Below, piece after piece: positions 1-5,219 of a stretch of DNA of 23,140 bases. The DNA is from CAZOWL01 sp964583605 (GTDB lineage Bacteria; Pseudomonadota; Gammaproteobacteria; Chromatiales; Chromatiaceae). The first letter of the stretch is position 1, and each line of letters starts with the position of its first letter. Made by a program: the position numbers and the translations under genes. The stretch covers positions 1 through 23,140 of the forward strand of contig CAZOWL010000072.1 of assembly GCA_964583605.1 (NCBI GenBank). The letters are read 5' to 3'. Under the pieces are notes generated by a model that did no database searches, was not told where the DNA came from, and saw only the letters and a list, made by a program, of their open reading frames with translations.

Positions 1-53
1 GCACGCCGGGATCTGTGCGGGGGCGGCCGGGCAACTGGCCGTCCTACCGCGAT
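1..53 (+). mobile_element. 3' end of a group II intron (end of domain V plus domain VI)
   Basis: The first 53 bases fold as a domain VI hairpin. A lower stem pairs GCGG (17-20) with CCGC (47-50). An unbroken 10-bp upper stem pairs 21-30 with 35-44, with two G-U pairs, and is closed by a GCAA (GNRA) tetraloop at 31-34. T45 and A46 are unpaired, and A46 lies 7 nt before the putative intron end AT (52-53), which is the expected geometry for a bulged branch-point A. Bases 1-13 resemble the 3' strand of domain V. The rest of the intron and its reverse transcriptase would lie upstream of the window. The fold is seen directly; the intron assignment rests on known group II architecture. Base composition changes abruptly to AT-rich right after this segment. 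Confidence 0.65.
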
Positions 54-74
54 GGCTTACAAGAAAATACCTCT

Positions 75-632
75 ATGAATCAATATCCTCAGAAAGGAAA
101 GTTGAAACGCTGGAACGACGACAAAGGATTTGGATTTATCACTCCGGATGATGGAAAAGATATTTTCATCCACATTTCGGCACTAGAACGGATGGAACGC
201 CGTCCTGAAGTCGGCGACGTTATTATCTATCAAATTGACATAGGTAAAGATGGGAACGAAAAGGCAGTTAATGCAAAGATCGAAGGAGTTGCGGAGATCA
301 GAGCAAGACCAGTTCGGAAAAATTATAAGAAAAGAAGCAAGAATAATTGGGTGTCTACAATTCTTTCTGTTGCCTTGGTAGTATCGATTGGGTCATTTGC
401 ATACAATAAATTCACCACCCTCAACCCACTTCATAAGGAACCAACTGCATTAACATATTCTCATGCAGAACAAGAAGAAAATCGGAATAATTATAGTTGT
501 GAAGGCAAGGTATATTGTTCAGAAATGACTTCATGTGATGAAGCAAAATATTATCAACGCAACTGCCCTGGCACCAAGATGGACGGTGATGGTGATGGCA
601 TTCCTTGTGAAAATCAGTGGTGTAGTTGGTGA
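75..632 (+). CDS. Cold-shock domain / membrane segment / excalibur domain protein (probable integron cassette gene)
   Basis: A 185-residue protein starting at ATG 75. Residues about 8-72 form a cold-shock domain (GKLKRWNDDKGFGFITPDD, then DIFIHISALE), the OB-fold that binds single-stranded nucleic acid. A basic stretch (KKRSKNN) precedes one hydrophobic segment at about 95-112. The C-terminal 40 residues are an excalibur-type domain with spaced cysteines and a DGDGDGIPCE calcium-binding loop. It is therefore probably a membrane-anchored protein with the excalibur module on the far side. The open frame extends upstream to GTG 15, but that stretch is intron sequence, so ATG 75 is preferred. The gene is much more AT-rich than the rest of the window and is followed 14 nt later by an attC site, which suggests acquisition as a gene cassette. 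Its cellular role is unknown. Confidence 0.85.
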   Translation: MNQYPQKGKLKRWNDDKGFGFITPDDGKDIFIHISALERMERRPEVGDVIIYQIDIGKDGNEKAVNAKIEGVAEIRARPVRKNYKKRSKNNWVSTILSVALVVSIGSFAYNKFTTLNPLHKEPTALTYSHAEQEENRNNYSCEGKVYCSEMTSCDEAKYYQRNCPGTKMDGDGDGIPCENQWCSW

Positions 633-646
633 CTGAATGCAAGAAA

Positions 647-718
647 GCCTAACGAATTGCTCCAGCCGAAGCCGGTTTCGCTCTCGCTAAACCGGCTCGG
701 CTGAGCATGGCGTTAGAA
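647..718 (+). other. attC recombination site of an integron gene cassette
   Basis: The element begins with GCCTAAC (matches RYYYAAC) at 647-653 and ends with GTTAGAA at 712-718 (GTTRRRY except for the last base). Between them are imperfect arms, 659-678 and 689-706. The left arm carries exactly two bases without partners, one C (662/663) and one A (669/670), so the bottom strand would carry an extrahelical G and T. That asymmetry is the hallmark used by IntI to recognise folded attC bottom strands. The loop is 10 nt. Size (72 bp), ends and asymmetry all fit. No integrase gene is in the window. Confidence 0.85.
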
Positions 719-735
719 GCCAAAAGAGGAGGGCT

Positions 736-759
736 AAACGGGACAGATTTATTTGCGAG
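736..759 (-). repeat. RAYT-associated motif, left inverted copy
   Basis: Read on the minus strand this 24-mer begins CTCGCAAATAAATCTGTCCC. It closely matches CTCGCAATTAAATCCGTCCC in the two direct copies at 3106-3138 and 3142-3174. The copies thus face each other across the IS630 element and the RAYT gene. Motifs of this kind (GGGGACGGATTTA-like) often accompany REP-associated tyrosine transposases. Confidence 0.7.
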
Positions 760-779
760 CTGCTATCCTGACCCGCATC

Positions 780-803
780 GGCACTAGTACCTTGTTCCAC
801 CTA
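780..803 (+). repeat. IS630 left terminal inverted repeat (with flanking target)
   Basis: This 24-base stretch begins GGCACTAGTACCT and is identical over those 13 bases to the reverse complement of the right end. It then matches at TTCC and CCT blocks with four mismatches. Confidence 0.8.
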
Positions 804-1993
804 ATCTCTCGTAAACATGATCGTAGGAGTATTTCTTAAGGCGGGTTATCATGAGAGACTCCCGATGATCAAGCATGTTGTGCGGCTCACCGAAGGGGAA
901 CGGACGGCGCTGACGGAGGTGATCGGTAAAGGCAAGGCGGCGGCCCGGAAGATCAAGCACGCGAACGTACTGCTCAAGCTCGATGCCGATGGGCCCGGTT
1001 GGAGCGATGCGCAAGCCGCGGACGCCTTCGACTGCAGCGCCCGCACGGTCTTCACCATCCGACAACGCTTTGTCGAAGCCGGCTTGGATGCGGCGCTGGA
1101 ACGAAAGAAGCGCGAACACCCGCCGCGCGAGCGGATTCTGGACGGGGACGGCGAAGCACAGCTGGTGCGCCTCGCCTGCTCGGCGCCTCCCGAAGGACAG
1201 GCACGTTGGCCCCTCAATCTTTTGGCCGATAGCCTGATCGAGTTGCAGGTCGTGGAGACGATCTCGCCGCAAACCGTCATGCGCACGCTAAAAAAACGTT
1301 CTGAAACCGCACCTGCTGGGTGATTCCGCCCGAGCACAATGCCGAGTCCGTGGCCTGCATGGAAGACGTGCTGGAGGTGTATCGCCGCCCCTATGATCCA
1401 CAGCGCCCGGTGATCTGCCTCGACGAGCAGCCGACCCAGTTGATCGGGGAAACCCGCACGCCGATTCCGCTGCAACCGGGCCAAGCGCAACGCTACGACT
1501 ACGAATACGAGCGCATCGGCACCGCCAACAATTTCATGATCGTCGAGCCCTTGGCCGGCTGGCGCAAGGTCAATGTCCGCGCCACCAAAACCGCACTCGA
1601 TCTTGCGCATGAGATCAAGGAATTGTTGGACGTCGATTACCCCAAGGCCGAGAAGGTCGTTCTGATTTGGGACAATCTCAACACCCATGCACCGGCGTCG
1701 CTGTACAAGGCATTCCCACCGCAGGAAGCGCGTCGACCCTTGGACCGCTTGGAGATTCACTACACCCCCAAACATGGCAGCTGGCTCGACATCGCCGAGA
1801 TCGAACTCAGCGTCTTCACCAAACAGTGTCTGGATCGGCGCATCGAGGACATCGACACCCTGCGCAGCGAGGCCAAGGCCTGGGCGGATCGCCGCAATAC
1901 TTCCGGGGCCGTTGTCGACTGGCAGTTCACGACCGACAATGCACGCATCAAGCTCAAGCGCCTATATCCGCAACTTAAGGAGGAATGAGGTAC
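787..1993 (+). mobile_element. IS630-family insertion sequence (1207 bp)
   Basis: The element is bounded by TA dinucleotides at 785-786 and 1994-1995, the duplication typical of the IS630/Tc1 group, each within a CTAG. Its ends are imperfect inverted repeats beginning GTACCT. Removing the element and one TA gives GGCAC-TA-GTGCC, a perfect 12-bp palindrome, as the pre-insertion target. Alternatively, the repeats could run out to 780 and 2000. It contains a broken DDE transposase. It sits immediately upstream of the RAYT gene and separates that gene from its original upstream region. Confidence 0.85.
817..1988 (+). pseudogene. IS630-family transposase, frameshifted
   Basis: The N-terminal part (817 or 865 to 1323) contains a helix-turn-helix (WSDAQAADAFDCSARTVFTI). 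The C-terminal part (1320-1988) carries the DDE core: Asp in VICLDEQ, Asp in WDNLNTH and Glu in IAEIELSVF, plus the family motif YTPKHGSWLD. The two parts are in different frames. Between them, a short homologous peptide (KNVLKPHL) is in the third frame at 1292-1315. At least two indels are therefore needed: one at the run of seven A (1290-1296) and one at about 1314-1318. A single -1 slip at the A run meets a TGA at 1302, and a +1 slip never joins the C-terminal frame. Programmed frameshifting alone does not rescue it, so the gene is probably dead. Confidence 0.85.
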
Positions 1994-2000
1994 TAGTGCC
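1977..2000 (-). repeat. IS630 right terminal inverted repeat (with flanking target)
   Basis: The reverse complement begins GGCACTAGTACCT and pairs with the left end at 780-803. The transposase stop codon (1986-1988) lies inside this repeat. Confidence 0.8.
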
Positions 2001-2011
2001 AGGTGGACAAT

Positions 2012-2728
2012 ATGCCCAGAGTCGGTCGCGTGGTTCTCCCGCACTATCCCCATCATGTCGTGCAGCGCGGACACAACAAGCAGGTGGTTTTCGTCGAAGA
2101 GGCAGACCACCGGTACTACCTCGAGTCGCTGGAAACCTTCAAGGCGCTTTACAACATCAAGGTCTATGGATTCTGTTTGATGACGAACCACGTGCACCTG
2201 ATTCTGCAGCCTGGGGAGGCGGTCGCTAGCCTGGGACAGCTCATGAAGCGTCTAGCTGGGCGGCAGACGCGGTTCGTGAACCGGCAGGCGGCCCGCACTG
2301 GAACACTCTGGGAGGGGCGATACAAATCGAGCCCGATCGAGACGGATGCCTACTTGCTCGCGTGCTGCCGGTACGTCGAGCTGAACCCGGTGCGTGCGCG
2401 CATGACCGACACCCCCGCCGCATATCCGTGGTCCAGCTATCGCTGGCATGCTGGCGAGCACGCAGACTACGGTTGGCTCGACACCGACCCTTGCTACGAG
2501 GCCTTGGGCGCGACCGCTGACGAGCGTGCACTCCGGTATCGTGAGTTCGTGCGAGGCGCGATTCCCAAGGGCGAGTGGACACTCATCCGTGAAGCATTGC
2601 AGCGTGGCCAGTTGACTGGAGGAGCGCGATTCACCGATCAAGTCGAAGCGATGACCAACCGCCGGATCGAGAACCGCCAGCGCGGTCGCCCTCGCAAGGC
2701 AATATCGGCCGAAGGATCGGGGGAATGA
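2012..2728 (+). CDS. REP-associated tyrosine transposase (RAYT, Y1/HUH family)
   Basis: A 238-residue protein from ATG 2012 (MPRVGRVVLP, the usual RAYT start); a GTG at 2003 is in frame. It shows the N-terminal HHVVQRGHNKQVVF, the HUH metal site in MTNHVHLIL, and the likely nucleophilic Tyr in CCRYVELNPVRA. The C-terminus ends in a basic RRIENRQRGRPRK tail. RAYTs are single-copy IS200/IS605-like DNA nickases/strand-transfer enzymes linked to spread or upkeep of short palindromic repeats. The gene looks intact. The IS630 element ends 18 nt before the start, so its native promoter is gone or displaced. Matching repeats lie on either side (736-759 and 3106-3187). Confidence 0.9.
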   Translation: MPRVGRVVLPHYPHHVVQRGHNKQVVFVEEADHRYYLESLETFKALYNIKVYGFCLMTNHVHLILQPGEAVASLGQLMKRLAGRQTRFVNRQAARTGTLWEGRYKSSPIETDAYLLACCRYVELNPVRARMTDTPAAYPWSSYRWHAGEHADYGWLDTDPCYEALGATADERALRYREFVRGAIPKGEWTLIREALQRGQLTGGARFTDQVEAMTNRRIENRQRGRPRKAISAEGSGE

Positions 2729-2730
2729 AT

Positions 2731-2749
2731 GGGGGAAAGTAAATCCCCC
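2731..2749 (+). terminator. Short hairpin after the RAYT gene
   Basis: GGGGGA (2731-2736) pairs with TCCCCC (2744-2749) around a 7-nt loop, 3 bases after the RAYT stop. A T-rich run follows about ten bases later (2760-2765) rather than directly. It could be a weak terminator or a RAYT-associated palindrome. Confidence 0.35.
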
Positions 2750-2801
2750 GCCGCAGGCATTTTTTCCTTTTCCTAGTTTTCCTTCCGGGATCGTGACGAC
2801 G

Positions 2802-2954
2802 ATGAATGCGGCCGTCGAACAGAACCCGATGTCGGCGATCCGAGTGTTTTCACCTCAGCAACTTGCCGAGGAGGAGGGCTTCGTGGAGTTCTTGGCTAAC
2901 GATCATGGGGCGAGGCGAGCCACCCCGGATGATGAAAGGTCGCCTCGCCCCTGA
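2802..2954 (+). pseudogene. Possible gene fragment of unknown function
   Basis: A 50-residue open frame starting MNAAVEQNPMSAIRVFSPQQ. The first 34 residues read like ordinary protein with a helical, acidic stretch (LAEEEGFVEFLA). The frame then runs into the palindrome at 2898-2959, where the peptide becomes repeat-encoded. It may be the 5' end of a gene cut off by insertion of the palindromic elements. No family recognised; it may not be coding at all. Confidence 0.25.
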
Positions 2955-2959
2955 TCGTT
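2898..2959. repeat. Long palindrome (20-bp stem, 21-nt loop)
   Basis: The left arm 2898-2918 and right arm 2940-2959 are complementary over 20 bp with a single extra T in the left arm; core GGGGCGAGGCGA. The loop is 2919-2939. It abuts and slightly overlaps a second palindrome. It is REP-like in size and GC content, and it is near two RAYT loci. Confidence 0.75.
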
Positions 2960-3000
2960 CCCTCTCCCCAACCCTCTCCCAGAGGGCGAGGGAGCGAACG
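2956..3000. repeat. Intergenic palindromic repeat (CCCTCTCCC / GAGGGCGAGGGAG type)
   Basis: The element starts CGTTC and ends GAACG with internal complementary runs (ACCCTCTCCC against AGAGGGCGAGGGAG). It encodes the familiar spurious peptide SLSPTLSQRARE, seen in many proteobacterial intergenic repeats. It lies directly against the preceding palindrome. Confidence 0.6.
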
Positions 3001-3105
3001 TGCTTCGCGAATTTCATGGTAAGGCTAAGAAGCGCGCATCGCCGGACCGGCTACTGGGCATAGTCCCAGCCCGGAGGCGGTTGGCACCGTGTGTGATCAG
3101 AATCA

Positions 3106-3187
3106 AATCTCGCAATTAAATCCGTCCCCTTTTCCCACACGAATCTCGCAATTAAATCCGTCCCCTTTTCCCACGTCCCCTTTTCCT
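3106..3187 (+). repeat. Tandem RAYT-associated motif, two full copies and one partial
   Basis: The 33-base unit at 3106-3138 is repeated without change at 3142-3174 (36-base period). A partial copy, CGTCCCCTTTTCC, follows at 3174-3186. The unit begins AATCTCGCAATTAAATCCGT. An inverted, slightly diverged copy lies upstream of the IS630 element at 736-759. The repeats end just before the brnT start codon, so they could also carry promoter signals for it. Confidence 0.85.
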
Positions 3188-3203
3188 TCAAGAGTCCATC
3201 ACC

Positions 3204-3476
3204 GTGAAGCTTGATTGGGATGCGAAGAAAGCCGCTTCAAATCTCCGAAAGCACAGCGTCTCATTTGAAGAAGCTGGCACCGTTTTCGGGGATCCGATGG
3301 CACTTACGTTTGATGATCCAGATCACTCAACAGATGAAATGCGTTTCCTGACGTTCGGAGTGACGAGAACCAATAAGTTCGTGATCGTGTCTTATACTGA
3401 AAGGCAAGACGTTACTCGAATTATTAGCGCCCGCGAGATGAGCAAGCAAGAAAGAGATATCTATGAAAACGACTGA
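3204..3476 (+). CDS. brnT: BrnT family toxin (type II toxin-antitoxin)
   Basis: A 90-residue protein with a GTG start at 3204. It matches the BrnT fold throughout: KLDWDAKKAASNLRKHSVSF at the N-terminus, EEAGTVFGDP, FLTFGVTRTNKFVIVSYTER in the centre and TRIISAREMSKQERDIYE at the end. BrnT proteins are small RelE-like ribonucleases that stop translation. The conserved His/Lys/Arg positions typical of the family appear present, so the toxin is probably active. The stop overlaps the next gene by 14 bp, as in a coupled toxin-antitoxin pair. The toxin gene comes first, as usual for brnTA. Composition is more AT-rich than the central locus, suggesting horizontal acquisition. Confidence 0.88.
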   Translation: MKLDWDAKKAASNLRKHSVSFEEAGTVFGDPMALTFDDPDHSTDEMRFLTFGVTRTNKFVIVSYTERQDVTRIISAREMSKQERDIYEND

Positions 3477-3729
3477 ACCTAGCGGTGACGAAATGCGTCC
3501 GGAGTACAAGCGCGAGGATTTAGGAGTTGGTGTGCGTGGTAAACACTATCGATCCTACATGGAGTCACATAATATCGTCCTGCTAAGACCTGAGGTAGCT
3601 GAAGCTTTTCCATCAGAGGAAGCTGTGAATGAGGCACTATTGTCTCTTATCAGGATAGCAAAGGCATCTACAAGCCTAACAACTGGCTCAGCGCCGACCC
3701 AAAACCGCGCATCAAACTCTGAACAATAA
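3463..3729 (+). CDS. Probable antitoxin paired with BrnT
   Basis: An 88-residue protein whose ATG at 3463 lies within the end of brnT (14-bp overlap). It has the pattern DEMRPEYKRED, GVRGKHYRSYMES, NIVLLRPEVAEAFPSEEAVNEALLSLI. This is a small-protein family often found as the downstream partner of toxins, not the classical BrnA with its ribbon-helix-helix end. A later in-frame ATG at 3493 is also possible. By position it should neutralise the toxin and probably autoregulate the pair. The last 18 residues (SLTTGSAPTQNRASNSEQ) look low-complexity and may be an altered tail. The family role is inferred from context. Confidence 0.7.
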   Translation: MKTTEPSGDEMRPEYKREDLGVGVRGKHYRSYMESHNIVLLRPEVAEAFPSEEAVNEALLSLIRIAKASTSLTTGSAPTQNRASNSEQ

Positions 3730-3740
3730 TGCAGCATTAT
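3726..3740. repeat. 15-bp dyad at the antitoxin stop codon
   Basis: ATAATGCAGCATTAT is a perfect 7-bp inverted repeat around one base. It overlaps the antitoxin TAA (3727-3729). The dyad is too tight to form a hairpin but suits a protein-binding site or the edge of an element. Confidence 0.35.
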
Positions 3741-3767
3741 GCCAGAGCATCGTAGGGGTCAGGTCTC

Positions 3768-4185
3768 TCATGTAACGTCGCCATCGATTTCGGCGGCCTC
3801 TTGTCGCTTGACTGCCCTACTGACGGTCATTCGGCTGACGCCGAAATGCTCGGCGATGACCTGCATGCTATGGGCTCGCGTGCGATACGCCTCGGCCATG
3901 GCGCGATCGCGGTCGGAATAGCGGGAGGCTTAGGCCCCGAGGGCTTTGCCAAGCCACGGCGCTGGCGTTTCGGGACTTCTTGCAGCGCGGGCTTCAGGTC
4001 GATCAGGCCCTGCATACGTGCGATAAACTGCTCGAAGCCGAGGTAGAGCTGGGCCTTGAGCGCATGCCATGGGCCCGCGGTGCCGATCCCTTCGACCACG
4101 AAGCGACGGCTTTCGCCGGTTGCGCTCGATGCACGAGAGAAAATGAGAGCGGCATAACGCTCCCGCTGGAGACACCCCCACCCGA
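3768..4185 (-). pseudogene. RAYT C-terminal remnant with helix-turn-helix
   Basis: Read leftwards, the minus strand shows RRFVVEGIG, YLGFEQFIARMQ and LQEVPKRQRRGLAKP, typical of the C-terminal half of another RAYT subgroup. After a frameshift near 3922-3930 it continues YSDRDRAMAEAYRTRAHSMQ and a helix-turn-helix (VIAEHFGVSRMTVSRAV), ending at TGA 3768. The N-terminal HUH half is missing. GGGGTCAGGTCTC at 3755-3767 just beyond the stop resembles RAYT-flanking motifs. This remnant belongs to a different subgroup from the intact RAYT at 2012, so two separate RAYT arrivals are implied. Confidence 0.75.
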
Positions 4186-4190
4186 TCAGC

Positions 4191-5021
4191 TCAGCCGTTT
4201 TGGAGGTGCCGCGCAAAGAAGCTCCATATGATCCTTGCTCCGTCAATGTCGCGGCTGATCGTACCTACTAGATCGGTCGGAAAGGGTGCCGTTGGGTGAG
4301 GCAAGGTATGCCCACCGCCATGAACCACCATCATGACCACCTTCGCGCGGCCGGCAGCAGCCCATCGCCGGGTCTCCACCCAAGCCCCGTCTTTGGGATC
4401 GCGATCGGTTGTTTGGAGGCGGCACAGTCGCGCTCGTCGGGGACAGGGAGGTGAGCCCCGATAGCCGCGAGGGCAGCGAAGTCAGACGGAGCTTCCAGGG
4501 CAAGACGAAAGACGAGGTGCCCGCCATTGGAGTAGCCAACGACGAAAACGCCTGCAAGGTCTTTGGCCGCGACTTTTTTGGCATGCCGGATGACCGCACG
4601 AAGGAAAGCGACATCGTCCACGGTTGCCAGGGCGGAATGGTAGGGTGCCTGCGCGCGACAGTCGTTCCACTGTCCACCGAGCGCGTCAGGGTAGGCTACG
4701 AGCCAACCGTGCTGGTCGGCCAGGTCATCAAAGGCGCTGTCCGTAAAGCGCCGGAAACGCTCGCCGTCACCGCCCGACCCATGTAATGCAATGACGAGGG
4801 CAGGGTGCTCGGCAAGTCTCTCCGGCTGATAGAGGCGTACCAACGCGGTGCAGCCCCTGGACGCGCAGGTACTCTGGCGCCAACGGGGCCACTGTAAGAG
4901 CGGCCTGTCCACTAGCGGCTTCCTGTCCAATAGCGGGGCAAATTGTAAGATGCGCAGCCGCAGAGGAAGCCAGCACAGCAAGGAGAAGCCGCACGCTCCA
5001 AGTACGAAACGAATATGTCAT
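4191..5021 (-). pseudogene. Secreted esterase / PHB-depolymerase-like hydrolase, broken
   Basis: Pieces of one alpha/beta hydrolase of the LpqC/feruloyl-esterase type lie in three frames. ATG 5021 starts a signal peptide (SVRLLLAVLASSAAAHL). After a frameshift near 4850 the body follows: LVIALHGSGGDGERF (oxyanion region), GWLVAYPDALGGQW and the nucleophile motif GYSNGG. After a further break near 4390 the end appears as VVMMVVHGGGHTLP (catalytic His) and DGARIIWSFFARH, stopping at 4191. The segment expected to hold the catalytic Asp is missing, so there is a deletion as well as frameshifts. The enzyme would have been exported to hydrolyse ester bonds of polymers. Its 3' end abuts the RAYT remnant. 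Confidence 0.8.
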
Positions 5022-5219
5022 TTCCGCGATGGCCCTTTCCGTTTGCTTTGAGAGCGCGGCGCCCAACATCGCAAGCGACTGAGCGGTAATAGGGCAACGC
5101 GCGCGTTCTTGACTGGCTCTACTGCGCCTCAAGACGGAGAGGCTCGCTAACTCATCTCGGGCCTGTTCCGGGGCTGGCGACCGATGAAGATAGCGTGTCG
5201 GCCCTTGGCGGACGCGCAC

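Noticed and set aside
15..74. N-terminal extension of the cold-shock gene from GTG 15
   Set aside because: Those bases form the intron domain VI hairpin, and the cold-shock domain begins just after ATG 75.
1285..1325. Programmed frameshift in the IS630 transposase
   Set aside because: A -1 slip at A7 meets TGA 1302 and a +1 slip does not reach the C-terminal frame; two indels are required.
849..1775. 308-codon minus-strand frame across the IS630 transposase
   Set aside because: Antisense to both transposase parts; no family features.
3106..3187. Possible CRISPR array from repeated 33-mers
   Set aside because: The copies are only 3 bases apart, so there are no spacers; no cas genes; an inverted copy lies across the RAYT gene.
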